Assembly: GCA_002633115.1 (NCBI GenBank)
Contig: NWBJ01000034.1
Span: 4,774 to 68,773 of the forward strand
Reading direction: 5' to 3'
DNA: 64,000 nucleotides
Source: Muribaculaceae bacterium Zag1
GTDB lineage: Bacteria > Bacteroidota > Bacteroidia > Bacteroidales > Muribaculaceae
Below are positions 18,286 through 27,130 of this stretch, piece after piece. The notes beneath the pieces were generated by a model that was given only the letters and a program-made list of their open reading frames with translations, made no database searches and was not told where the DNA came from. The translations under genes were made by a program, and so were the position numbers. How positions within the stretch are numbered: the stretch's first letter is position 1; each line of letters starts with the position of its first letter.

Positions 18286-20334
18286 TTAGTATTGGTTGTT
18301 TTGGGTGAGCAGCGGGTTGATTTTGCGCTGTGAATCAGGAATCTTGTCGTAATAGCGCGAGGTGGGGAATGAGCCGGCTCCGTTGGGGATTCCCACTACG
18401 CGAGAGTCGTAAATCCATTTTCCAGTGGGATTGCCAGCCTCGTTGACTGTATGCTCATCGATGAAGAGGAAGGGATAGAGGCCTCTGCGGCGGTAGCTCT
18501 TGATTTGGTCGTGGAAAGTGAACCAACGGCGCAAATCCCAGTAGATCTTGTGCTCGAATGCGAGCTCTTTGTAGCGCTCAACGCGCACTACGTGCAATCC
18601 CTTGGTAGGAGCGAATACCATCGAGCCCTTGCCAGTCATGCGCTCGTTGAGATGGGTTTCGCTTGAAAGCTCAGCGGTAGAGGTGAGCAGGTCGGCACCG
18701 GCGCGGTCGCGTACATCGTTGATGCAAGTCATTGCATCGTCGAGCAGATTGTGGCCATTGACCGAAGTTACGCCATTCTGGGCGAGCTCGATGGCAGCCT
18801 CGGCTCGGTTGAGGAGTACCTCGGCATAGCGGATGTCAATCCAAGAATTGACGCTGCGGTGCAATTGGGTTTCAGCTACGCTCCAGTTGAGGTTGATCCA
18901 TTTGAGGCCGTGGAAACCAGTGTATGTGCTGCGCAGTGAGCCTTCGAGCGATGGGCCGTCGAGGCCGTTTATGTAAATTTGTTCGCCAGATGAGAGGGTG
19001 AGGGGATTCTGCTTGCGCACTTCATCGGTAGTGGTGAGCACGTTGCTTGCAAACCAGGTAGAGGCATTTTTGTAAGCGAGTGTGGTCTGTGCATCGTCGG
19101 CCACGAATTTGGCAATCTTGGTGTCGGGGCTGATGCCTTCCTTGATCAGGCCGCTGCGTATATCAAGGGTTACGCCCTTGTAGGTGCGACCCGGAATCAT
19201 GATGCTGCCCAGCAGGCGCGGTTCGGCGTTTTCCCAGAGAGCTTGTTCGCCATCGTATACGATGTAGTTGCCGTCATCATCAGTTGTCTTTATTCTACCC
19301 TGCTCATCCAATGGGAGCCCGTCGAAGAGTTCTACCCAATCGAGTGTCACATTGTAGCGGTCGCCGTAGGTTGAGGCCATGCGTGGGGGCGAGTATACGC
19401 AGTCGAACGAGTGCACATTATTGTTGATGTTGTATTGGCGAATGAAGATTGATTCGCTTGAGTTGTCGGCATTCATGAATACGTTGCGGAAGTTTACATC
19501 TTTTTGGCTATCGCCGCGGTAGAGGCTGTAACCGCCCTCGTCGACGAGGAGAGAAGCTTCGTAGGCTTGCTGGAAGTAGTCATTGGCCAGAGTAGAGGGA
19601 ATTCCCATCACTTGCACACCGTTTTCATCCACATAGTCGTAGGTGCCACCATAGCGGGCAACAGATCCGGCGTATAGTGCAGCGCGGCTCTTAAACGCGG
19701 CTGCCACATAGCGATTGGCGCGCCCCTGGATCTTGGTAGTGGTCATATTTGCTATGGCGTAGTCGAGGTCCTCGAGGATGAAGTCGATGCACTCCTGATG
19801 GCTTGAACGAGCCACATAGAGGTCTTCTTCATTATCGGTCATCAGCTGTGATTCGGTGAGGATAGGCACGCCGCCGTAGCGTTTTACCAGGGCGAAATAA
19901 GTGTAAGCGCGCACGAATCGTGCTTCGGCCTGCCATTCCTCGGCTCCGGCAAGGGTGCCCTTATAACTCTCAAGGTCGTTGATCAGGTCGTTGGCGTAAC
20001 GTATCTCCTTGTAAGCCTCGCTCCAGTATCCCTTGACAATGTTGTCGAATGTCCAGCCGGTATCGCCTGAACCGACTGATTCGCCGGTGTACCACATGTC
20101 CCAAGGCATGCAGCCCCAGCCGTTGAATCCCTCGCTGCCGGTGCTGGGCGACACGCGAAAATCCTCCATAGGGAGATATTTGTAGAGGCCGGCCATGTAG
20201 GCTGTGATGCCCGCCTCGTTGTAAACGTCGGTGCCGGAAATCATATTCTTGGGCTCGATATCGAGATCCTGGCAGGAAGCCAAGGAGATGCCCAAGCCGA
20301 CGCTGGCGAATATTATGGATTTATAGAATTTCAT
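18286..20334 (-). CDS. SusD/RagB-family glycan-binding lipoprotein
   Basis: 682 residues with lipobox LASC (Cys about 21), then QDLDIEPKN. It shows the SusD helical core (EARFVRAYTYFALVKRYGGVPI) and C-terminal domain (IRYAEVLLNRAEAAIELA, INDVRDRAGAD, YKELAFEHKIYWDLRRW), ending in LLTQNNQY. At 682 residues it is longer than the 3791 paralogue, mainly in the loop-rich middle region, which suggests a different ligand. It partners the SusC at 20380, transcribed just before it with a 45-bp gap. Confidence 0.95.
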   Translation of the reverse strand: MKFYKSIIFASVGLGISLASCQDLDIEPKNMISGTDVYNEAGITAYMAGLYKYLPMEDFRVSPSTGSEGFNGWGCMPWDMWYTGESVGSGDTGWTFDNIVKGYWSEAYKEIRYANDLINDLESYKGTLAGAEEWQAEARFVRAYTYFALVKRYGGVPILTESQLMTDNEEDLYVARSSHQECIDFILEDLDYAIANMTTTKIQGRANRYVAAAFKSRAALYAGSVARYGGTYDYVDENGVQVMGIPSTLANDYFQQAYEASLLVDEGGYSLYRGDSQKDVNFRNVFMNADNSSESIFIRQYNINNNVHSFDCVYSPPRMASTYGDRYNVTLDWVELFDGLPLDEQGRIKTTDDDGNYIVYDGEQALWENAEPRLLGSIMIPGRTYKGVTLDIRSGLIKEGISPDTKIAKFVADDAQTTLAYKNASTWFASNVLTTTDEVRKQNPLTLSSGEQIYINGLDGPSLEGSLRSTYTGFHGLKWINLNWSVAETQLHRSVNSWIDIRYAEVLLNRAEAAIELAQNGVTSVNGHNLLDDAMTCINDVRDRAGADLLTSTAELSSETHLNERMTGKGSMVFAPTKGLHVVRVERYKELAFEHKIYWDLRRWFTFHDQIKSYRRRGLYPFLFIDEHTVNEAGNPTGKWIYDSRVVGIPNGAGSFPTSRYYDKIPDSQRKINPLLTQNNQY

Positions 20335-20345
20335 GATGTTGAGTT

Positions 20346-20374
20346 GGTTTTTGGTTTTTGGTTTCTGGCTTTGG
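20346..20374. repeat. 7-bp-period repeat (GGTTTTT) between susC and susD
   Basis: Four heptamers (GGTTTTT twice, GGTTTCT, GGCTTTG) fill most of the 45-bp susC/susD gap. Confidence 0.75.
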
Positions 20375-20379
20375 AGAGA

Positions 20380-23300
20380 TCAGAATGTTATGCTTGCGCC
20401 GAAGTTGTAGCTGCGGTTGAGCGGGTACATGTAGCCGTAGAGAGTAGAAGGCTTCTCTGGGTCAAGACCTTTCACGCCGGTGAAAGTGAGCAGGTTGTAA
20501 CCGCTGACATAAACTCGCAGATTCTGCACACCGAGCGGTTTGAGCAGATTGTGAGGAAGGGTGTACCCGATTTCGGCTGACTTGAGGCGCACATAGTCGC
20601 CCTTTTGGATGCCGAATTCCGAGTCGGTGAGCGGGGTGGTGCCACCGTAGGAATAGTAACCTGATATCCAGGATGCAGCGGGATTGTAAGGATCGATGGT
20701 CGGGTCGGTAGGATGCCAGCGGTCGAGGAAGAGATCGAGGGCGTTGCCGTTCCAAGCCAGAGGCTGGGCGAGCTGCTCACCATATTGCACATACGACATT
20801 GCTGATCCCTGGAAAGTCATGCTCAGGTCCAGGCCTTTCCAGTCACCGCTAATGGTGAGGCCGAAATTCATCAGAGGATGATTCTTCTTGTAGATGTTGT
20901 CGGATGTAGGATTGGTGGTTGTAGCGATTGGGTGCATATCCATCGTGTCGATCACGCCATCACCGTTCCAATCCTCATAGATATAGTCGCCAGGGAGCAC
21001 CGAGTTGCTGGTGTAGATGTTCGCGTATTGGATTGAGTTCCAGTCGGTGTAGCGACCGTTGGAGCCGTAGCCGAACCAGATGTCGTTGTAGCGGTCGTTG
21101 TTGTATACGCTCTTCCAGTTTTCCATCGAGTTGCCCGAGGGAGTGCGCTCGTAGTAGTGCCACATCGTGCGGGTGATTGACACATTGCCGCTGATGTTGT
21201 AGTGGAAGTCGCCTATGCGGTTGTTGTGGCGCAGCTCGAGTTCAAAGCCCTTTGTGCGGTCGCTATTGATATTCTCCTGTGGGAGAGTGGATCCAAAAGT
21301 ACCGGGCACGCTCACATTTCTCTGAGCCAGGAGGCCATCGCGGTTGCGGATAAAGAATTCGGCAGTCAGGCCAAAGCGGCTGTTGAAGAAATCGGCATCC
21401 ACGCCCAGATTGAGGGTCTTGATGGTGTACCAGGTGATGTCGGGATTGGCAGTGCCGGGGAATCCGAGCGAGTTGACCACTGATCCATCGAATACGTATC
21501 CCACGGGGTAGGTATTATAGAGGGTGTTGCCCGTGGTAGAGTATGGGTAGGTGTAGCCAGATACCCATTGATAGTCGGCGCAGCTGTCGTCACCCATCTT
21601 GCCATAAGAGACGCGCACTTTCAAATTATCGAGATATTTGCGAGTAGATTCCATGAAAGCCTCCTCAGAAATTCTCCAGCCGGCTTGCACGCTGGGGAAG
21701 AAGCCCCATTGGTGGCCAGAAGCGAATTTTGAACTGCCGTCGTAGCGGCAAGCGAGTTCGAGCAGATATTTCTGAGCGTAGTCATAAGCAATACGTCCTA
21801 CCAGGGCATGGCGAGCAGTCTCAGTCACTTGTCCGCCGCTAACATATTGGTCGGCGCTGTCGCCAGCGTACATGTAAGGGATAGGTATAGTGAAATTGCG
21901 GTTGCCAGTGAGGTTGTCATATTTCGAGTAGCTCTCTTCGTAGAGGGCCAGGAGGGTTAGGTGGTGCACGTCGAACGTATTGTCATAGTTGATGGAGGCT
22001 TGCCAGTTGCGAGTCCAACTGTTGGTGTAGGTGCGCTTGAGATTGGTAGGGGATTGGCGCCCGTAGGCTGCATAAGTCCCAGTCACTTCATTGTACTCGT
22101 ATTCGTTGTATTCCTTTTTCCACTCGGTGTTGTCGCAGATGGTGTTGTCGTAGCTGAAGAGGCCTTTCAGTTTGAGGCCCTTGACGCGAGGCACATCCCA
22201 TTCCAGGGTAAAGGTCGATGAGAGGATTTTGTTGGTATTCTGCTTGTATCCGGTGAGGTCGCTGTCGATCAGGCCTACGGGGTTCTGCAAATCCGACTGC
22301 TGGTGGGCGATATAAGCAGGATTGTCGTTGGCATAGACTTGCCCATCAGGGGTTGACCGCCACAGGTAGTTGAATATTGTCCAGGTCTCGGTGTATGGGC
22401 GGTTGCGCTCGTCGATGGTGTAGCCGAATTTGGCCGAGAATCTGAGTGAATTGGTGATTTGGGCATTCAGGTTGGCACGCACATTGTATTTGTTGTAGTC
22501 GAGGTCGTTGCTCTTGAGGAAGCCCTTTTGGTCGGTGTAACTGAAATTGACGAAATAGTCCATCTTGTCGGTACCGCCGCTTACGCCCACATTGTGCATC
22601 TGCTGCGGAGCAGTCTTGGCCATCACGTAGTCGTACCAGTCGGTGCTGGAAAGTTCGCCTGTGCGATAAGCGTTGATCTGCTCTTCAGTAAAGGAGAGGG
22701 CCGGATTAGTGAGGCTACGCATGGTCTTTTCATTATATAGAGTCATGCGGTCGACAGCTCCCACGGGACGCAGCACCTCAGCCGGGGTCTGGATGCCGTA
22801 GTACATAGAATAGGTGACTTTTGCTCGGCCCTGCTCGCCGCGCTTGGTGGTGACGAGGATTACGCCGTTGCCGCCCTGCGAGCCATAGATGGCAGCAGAG
22901 GCATCCTTCAGCACAGAGATTGATTCGATTTCGTTGGGGTCGAGACGCTCAAAATTGCCGCGTGGCACACCGTCTACTACTATAAGAGGCGCTGAGCCGT
23001 AACCACGGATATCAAAGTTGCCATAGCTGAACTCACCGGGCTCTGAGGTATTCTGGGTGACGCGCACGCCAGCGATCTTGCCAGTGAGCATGTTTTTTGC
23101 GTCCTGGCTCTTGGTGACGATCATAGCGTCTTGGTCGAGGGTTGAGATAGCACCGGTGAGGGTGGCTTTCTTTACGGTGCCATAGCCGATGGCCACTACC
23201 TCGTCGAGTGCGGTAGCCTCGGTAGTGAGGGTGATGTCATAATGTGAGGCTGAGGTGACCTTGACTTTTGCCACTTTGTAGCCGATGAAGCTGACCTCGA

Positions 23301-23580
23301 TGGTTTGTCCCACCTCAGCGCGGATGTTGAAGTTTCCTTCAATATCAGTATTAACGCTCACGGGCGGTTGGGCGTCAGTCTTCACGATGGCTCCGATCAC
23401 AGGGTCGCCCTGGTCGTCGATGACCGTGCCGGATACTGTGCGCGCTGCCTGAGCGCTGGCCGACAGGGCCAACAGAATCATTCCGGCCAAGGTAAGGCAT
23501 CGGGCGATGCCTCCAGGTTTGAGAACTTTAATGATTGCTCTTTTCATGTTAGCAGATTTTGTGGAAGCATAGAGTTTCAT
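20380..23580 (-). CDS. SusC/RagA-family TonB-dependent transporter
   Basis: 1066 residues from the ATG at 23580, which is preceded by GGGAG. The in-frame ATG at 23547 would give a conventional signal peptide and cannot be excluded. After the signal (cleavage near ASAQA) comes the carboxypeptidase-like domain (GTVIDDQGDPVIGAIV), then the canonical linker LDEVVAIGYGTVKKATLTGA, the plug (PLIVVDGVPRG, SVLKDASAAIYGSQGGNGVILVTT) and a barrel ending FGASITF. It is the first gene of the second PUL and the probable importer for the products of the enzymes encoded downstream. Its plug linker is canonical, unlike that of the SusC at 378. Confidence 0.95.
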   Translation of the reverse strand: MKLYASTKSANMKRAIIKVLKPGGIARCLTLAGMILLALSASAQAARTVSGTVIDDQGDPVIGAIVKTDAQPPVSVNTDIEGNFNIRAEVGQTIEVSFIGYKVAKVKVTSASHYDITLTTEATALDEVVAIGYGTVKKATLTGAISTLDQDAMIVTKSQDAKNMLTGKIAGVRVTQNTSEPGEFSYGNFDIRGYGSAPLIVVDGVPRGNFERLDPNEIESISVLKDASAAIYGSQGGNGVILVTTKRGEQGRAKVTYSMYYGIQTPAEVLRPVGAVDRMTLYNEKTMRSLTNPALSFTEEQINAYRTGELSSTDWYDYVMAKTAPQQMHNVGVSGGTDKMDYFVNFSYTDQKGFLKSNDLDYNKYNVRANLNAQITNSLRFSAKFGYTIDERNRPYTETWTIFNYLWRSTPDGQVYANDNPAYIAHQQSDLQNPVGLIDSDLTGYKQNTNKILSSTFTLEWDVPRVKGLKLKGLFSYDNTICDNTEWKKEYNEYEYNEVTGTYAAYGRQSPTNLKRTYTNSWTRNWQASINYDNTFDVHHLTLLALYEESYSKYDNLTGNRNFTIPIPYMYAGDSADQYVSGGQVTETARHALVGRIAYDYAQKYLLELACRYDGSSKFASGHQWGFFPSVQAGWRISEEAFMESTRKYLDNLKVRVSYGKMGDDSCADYQWVSGYTYPYSTTGNTLYNTYPVGYVFDGSVVNSLGFPGTANPDITWYTIKTLNLGVDADFFNSRFGLTAEFFIRNRDGLLAQRNVSVPGTFGSTLPQENINSDRTKGFELELRHNNRIGDFHYNISGNVSITRTMWHYYERTPSGNSMENWKSVYNNDRYNDIWFGYGSNGRYTDWNSIQYANIYTSNSVLPGDYIYEDWNGDGVIDTMDMHPIATTTNPTSDNIYKKNHPLMNFGLTISGDWKGLDLSMTFQGSAMSYVQYGEQLAQPLAWNGNALDLFLDRWHPTDPTIDPYNPAASWISGYYSYGGTTPLTDSEFGIQKGDYVRLKSAEIGYTLPHNLLKPLGVQNLRVYVSGYNLLTFTGVKGLDPEKPSTLYGYMYPLNRSYNFGASITF

Positions 23581-23611
23581 GGCTCCCGGGTTTGAATTAT
23601 ATTTCTGTCGG

Positions 23612-23619
23612 CAAAATTA
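23612..23619 (-). promoter_or_regulatory. Candidate -7 element for the PUL (TAATTTTG)
   Basis: TAATTTTG on the - strand matches the Bacteroidales TAnnTTTG box and would start transcription about 25 nt before the SusC ATG at 23580. No TTTG lies at the preferred 19-21 bp distance, so an activator may be needed. Confidence 0.5.
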
Positions 23620-23920
23620 CAGGTTGAAGATTACAATATTAGGCAATTTTTGCTTACCGAATGATTAAAGTGTGATTAAAAGTGAATTTAATCCTCACAG
23701 GATGAGATTTTACTACCAATCATGTCAATGCTGCCGCCATTCCGGGAGTTGGGGTGATGATGAAATTTACCCACTGGCAAAGTTAACAATTTTTCTTTAA
23801 CCCCTCCCTACAATTCTCATTTTTAACATTATCACCACTTTTTTACGATTAAAATTGAAATTAATCGTGTTGTTTTCTGGTTTTAATTGCTTATGGTCAG
23901 GCCTCTTAATAATGTCTCTG

Positions 23921-23928
23921 TATCTTTG
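23921..23928 (+). promoter_or_regulatory. Candidate -7 element (TATCTTTG) for the BACON lipoprotein gene
   Basis: TATCTTTG fits TAnnTTTG and would give a leader of about 45 nt before the ATG at 23982. A good -33 TTTG is absent. Confidence 0.5.
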
Positions 23929-23981
23929 CAACAAAAATTATAAACTAAACAAAATTTGTTGAATCAATAGCCATTGAAACA

Positions 23982-25343
23982 ATGTATCTCACGAAAAACA
24001 AAATCGGAGGCTTAGCGTTGCTTGCCTCCGCGCTCCTGAGCCTTTGCTCTTGCAGCGATGATGCAGAGGTCAACGCTACCGAGCCGGTATTCGCCATCAC
24101 CAGCGCCCCTACCTTTGTATTCCCAGCCGAAGACGCTCCCACGCAGACTTTCAGCTTCACGGTCAACAACGAGTGGCGCATTCTCAGCGATGCACAATGG
24201 GTCACATTCTCGCAAAAGAGAGGCGAGTCGGGCCAAATCACGATCGAGCTCACCGCTGCCGACAATCCCACCTATGCCGAGCGCACCTCATCATTCTACC
24301 TGATGTCGGGCGAACGCAAGCGCGAGATCGCGCTCACCCAAGCTGCTAATGTGCCACTCGGCATCAACATCAGCAATGCCGATGCTCTGACAGCCGAATC
24401 CCTCTCTAAGAATGGGGGCCTATTCACCATCAATTTCAGCCTCAAGAATGTCGACAGTTGGGATGTGGATTTCTCTTATGAGGGTTCATCCACCGGTTGG
24501 CTCTCGGTGTCGAGCCGCGATGAAGAGGGGGCTGTCGAGATTAAGTACGAGGCCAATACGGTGCCTATCGACCGCTCAGCCAGCATTAAGATAAGTGGCG
24601 GCTCTTACTCAGATCAACTCAACATCACCCAAGCCGCCAACCCGGTTATCACTCTTGATGGCACCAAGAGCCTGGCCGACATCCTCGATTACTATGGAAT
24701 ACGCGAGACATTGGCCTCAATCGAACTCAGCGGCCCGGTTTCTGACGATGATTGGGCGTTGCTCAAGACCTTGGCAGGCACTACTCTCAAGGAGATCAAT
24801 CTGGCCAACATCACCAACACTGTGCTCCCCAATTCTCAATTTATCAATTGTACTGCGCTTGAGAATCTCACACTGCCGACCCACGGACAACTCGAAATCA
24901 TACCTATGGAGCTGTGTCGCAACGCCTCAAATCTGCAAGGCATAGTGATCCCCGAGGGCGTGCGCATCATCGACCGTCACGCGTTCGCCAACTGTAGCCA
25001 GATGGGTGCCATCTACCTGCCCAGCACGCTTGAATATATGTACGGCTATTGCTTTGAGGGTCAAGGCACCAACCGCCCGGCTATCCATATCCAGTGTCAA
25101 CCGCTGCAAATACTCGAGACCATGCGCGGCCAGGACACCAAGAGTACCAAGGCTTCGGTATTCAACAACAATTCTCTGCCAGCCGAGTGCGCCCTGTATG
25201 TCAATGAGAAATATCTGGATATGTACAAGGGCAATTTCACTCTCGATGACCTTGGCATCGATGAAAGCTGGGAGTTCTATCCCGACTGGGAGCTTGGCGA
25301 ACGCCACTTCAAATGGAGCTACGCAGAAATCTATACGGAATAA
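23982..25343 (+). CDS. Lipoprotein with two BACON domains and BspA-type leucine-rich repeats
   Basis: 453 residues with lipobox LCSC (Cys about 25) followed by SDDAEV. Two BACON-like domains follow: one about 40-120 (NNEWRILSDAQWVTFSQKRG, ending IALTQAA), the second about 130-215 (ending LNITQAA). The C-terminal half has BspA-like LRR_5 repeats (IVIPEGVRIIDRHAFANCS, IYLPSTLEYMYGYCFEG). BACON domains are associated with surface glycan- or mucin-binding proteins, and LRR_5 repeats with protein or host-surface binding. It probably forms an operon with the lipoprotein gene 45 bp downstream and diverges from the SusC of PUL 2, suggesting a surface-binding role for the same glycan. Confidence 0.8.
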   Translation: MYLTKNKIGGLALLASALLSLCSCSDDAEVNATEPVFAITSAPTFVFPAEDAPTQTFSFTVNNEWRILSDAQWVTFSQKRGESGQITIELTAADNPTYAERTSSFYLMSGERKREIALTQAANVPLGINISNADALTAESLSKNGGLFTINFSLKNVDSWDVDFSYEGSSTGWLSVSSRDEEGAVEIKYEANTVPIDRSASIKISGGSYSDQLNITQAANPVITLDGTKSLADILDYYGIRETLASIELSGPVSDDDWALLKTLAGTTLKEINLANITNTVLPNSQFINCTALENLTLPTHGQLEIIPMELCRNASNLQGIVIPEGVRIIDRHAFANCSQMGAIYLPSTLEYMYGYCFEGQGTNRPAIHIQCQPLQILETMRGQDTKSTKASVFNNNSLPAECALYVNEKYLDMYKGNFTLDDLGIDESWEFYPDWELGERHFKWSYAEIYTE

Positions 25344-25344
25344 T

Positions 25345-25390
25345 GGAAATGAAAAATTAATAATGAAAAATGAAAAATAAGAAATAAGAT
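25345..25390. repeat. 7-bp-period repeat between two lipoprotein genes
   Basis: Six consecutive imperfect heptamers (AAATGAA, AAATTAA, TAATGAA, AAATGAA, AAATAAG twice) fill the gap and run into the ATG at 25389. Confidence 0.8.
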
Positions 25391-27014
25391 GAAAACAAGA
25401 TATCACATATTGTGGGCTGTGCCAGTCATGATGCTCGCCTCATGCTCTGACGACGAGCCTGTAACGCCCAATATCGACAATACCTATCCTCTGCCCGAGG
25501 TGATGGTAGGCGACCTGGTCGATGACCACCACTACCTGACTGGGGCAATCTTCAGCTTCCAGCATGAGCTGCGCGACGGCACTCTCCAAGCCACCGCCAA
25601 AACCTCATCGACAACCTACTACAATCTCCCTCTGTTTGAGATGAAGATGTACGGAGCCACTGAGCAAGATTTTTGGGACGAACTGGTCGAGGAGATGGTA
25701 TATAGCGGCATCGACTATGCCATCCCCAACTGCCGTGGCCGTCTGCCAAAGGCTGACACCGACAGCAAATACTACGCCGACCATGGTGACCCCACCCACA
25801 TCTCAAAATTTATCGATGCGCTCAAGCGTCGCGGCGAGACGCATCTCAAGATTGCCATCTTTGATGATGCTCCGGCATCATGGGCCGCAGCCATGAATCT
25901 TGACCTCAACGGGTCTTATTCCAACCCAGGCGCTGATGCTTATCCCATCGATGATTTTGACTTGTGCTATAAATACATCTGGGACTACAATATCAAGCTC
26001 GCTTTCGATAATTTCTACAACGAAAACTCAGCCAATAACCAGTATCTGCTGCGCTACAACGGCAAGCCCGTGCTATACATCTGGAACATCAACGGCTTTG
26101 TGACCGGTAGCAACGATGGCAAGATCAAGAAGATTCTCAACCAGTTGCATAGCGACTTCAAGGAGCGCTACGGTGATGAACTCTTCATCTGTGCCGACAA
26201 GTCGTTTATCGACCGCGACCCTGAGGTGACAACCGATGACCTGGATGCTGTCAACAATTGGTTTACGGCTGCCGCAAATGCCACGGCTACCAATTTCAAC
26301 TATACCCTCTATAGCTACAATGGCCATAATGTGGGTGTAGCGGTGCCGGGATTCTCGGCTGGCGACCTGTCGGGTGCTCATCAGTTTATCGATGCCAACC
26401 ACGGCAAGACTCTTACCACAGCGTTTGATGCCTTTGTATCTGGCGCGGCCGACCTGGTAATGTGCGAGAGCTTTGTGGATATGGCTGAAAATGCCTCTTA
26501 TTGGCGAAGCAAGGATACTGTCTACTATGACTTCCCCAATCAGCGTGTGAATCTGCTGCGCAAATACAATGCTGACTTTGACGTGGCATATCCCAAGGAC
26601 TTGCGCGTCGAGGCTGAGGCTTGCGATTACTTCTATGACACCACATCAGGCAATAGCGGACAGCAATATCGCGATGGGGACCTTGATGTCATGCGTTGCG
26701 ATGATGATTCTTACAATGGTTGGTGTGTCACCAATACTGCCGCAGGCGAGTGGCTGAGTTGGGTGGAGTTGCCATTCCGTGGCGCAATCACAGATATCAA
26801 GATTCGTTATTCCTCAATCGCTTCGGCTCAAGTGCGCTGCGATGTGGCTGGCAATACCGGCACAGTGGTTACGCTGCCCTCGACATCAGGACAATGGGTT
26901 GAGACAACGATTGCCACAGTCGAGTTTGATTATTATCGCTGGCGTGAGCTAGTCCTCAATATCGTTGATGGGGATATCAATATCAATTATTTGCGCCTCG
27001 TAACCGCCGAGTAA
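25389..27014 (+). CDS. Lipoprotein, DUF5010-like putative glycosidase with CBM6-like C-terminus
   Basis: 541 residues with lipobox LASC (Cys about 19). The long N-terminal region (about 30-395) looks like an alpha/beta barrel: GIDYAIPNCRGR, KIAIFDDAPASW, GKPVLYIWNING, GAADLVMCESF. It resembles uncharacterised DUF5010 or GH71/GH99-like proteins, but I cannot assign catalytic residues. The C-terminal part (about 400-541) fits a CBM6-type sandwich: RVEAEACDYFYD, a GQQYRDGDLDV strand and TAAGEWLSWVELPF. The pairing of a barrel with a carbohydrate-binding module at the cell surface suggests an enzyme for the PUL 2 glycan. Family assignment is moderate and activity unknown. Confidence 0.6.
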   Translation: MKTRYHILWAVPVMMLASCSDDEPVTPNIDNTYPLPEVMVGDLVDDHHYLTGAIFSFQHELRDGTLQATAKTSSTTYYNLPLFEMKMYGATEQDFWDELVEEMVYSGIDYAIPNCRGRLPKADTDSKYYADHGDPTHISKFIDALKRRGETHLKIAIFDDAPASWAAAMNLDLNGSYSNPGADAYPIDDFDLCYKYIWDYNIKLAFDNFYNENSANNQYLLRYNGKPVLYIWNINGFVTGSNDGKIKKILNQLHSDFKERYGDELFICADKSFIDRDPEVTTDDLDAVNNWFTAAANATATNFNYTLYSYNGHNVGVAVPGFSAGDLSGAHQFIDANHGKTLTTAFDAFVSGAADLVMCESFVDMAENASYWRSKDTVYYDFPNQRVNLLRKYNADFDVAYPKDLRVEAEACDYFYDTTSGNSGQQYRDGDLDVMRCDDDSYNGWCVTNTAAGEWLSWVELPFRGAITDIKIRYSSIASAQVRCDVAGNTGTVVTLPSTSGQWVETTIATVEFDYYRWRELVLNIVDGDININYLRLVTAE

Positions 27015-27025
27015 TCCGCATAGTT

Positions 27026-27128
27026 GAGCCTCTCCGAGGCTCGCTGGGTGGATGACTCTAAACCCCAGGTAGTCAGTCGCTTCGCGCCTGACTACCTGGG
27101 GCTAACTTTGTTAAGCCTCTCCGAGGCT
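27026..27128. repeat. Nested palindromic element between convergent genes
   Basis: Two copies of the quasi-palindrome AGCCTCTCCGAGGCT (27027-27041 and 27114-27128) flank a 14-bp perfect inverted repeat CCCCAGGTAGTCAG (27063-27076) / complement (27088-27101), which has an additional CGC/GCG inner stem. The whole can fold into a cruciform of three hairpins. It probably serves as a bidirectional terminator and looks like a small mobile palindromic unit. Confidence 0.7.
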
Positions 27129-27130
27129 AA

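Larger units (their letters stand above)
23581..23981. promoter_or_regulatory. Divergent intergenic control region
   Basis: This 401-bp AT-rich gap lies between the SusC gene (-) and the BACON-lipoprotein gene (+). It contains the - strand TAATTTTG (23612-23619) and a + strand TATCTTTG (23921-23928). TGATTAAAGTGTGATTAAAAG (two near-copies of TGATTAAA about 23663-23685) and ATTAAAATTGAAATTAAT (about 23848-23866) could be operator-like. No ORF or RNA gene is seen. Confidence 0.45.

Noticed and set aside
23581..23981. ECF sigma/anti-sigma or HTCS gene next to SusC
   Set aside because: No ORF with such domains is present on either strand here or elsewhere in the window.
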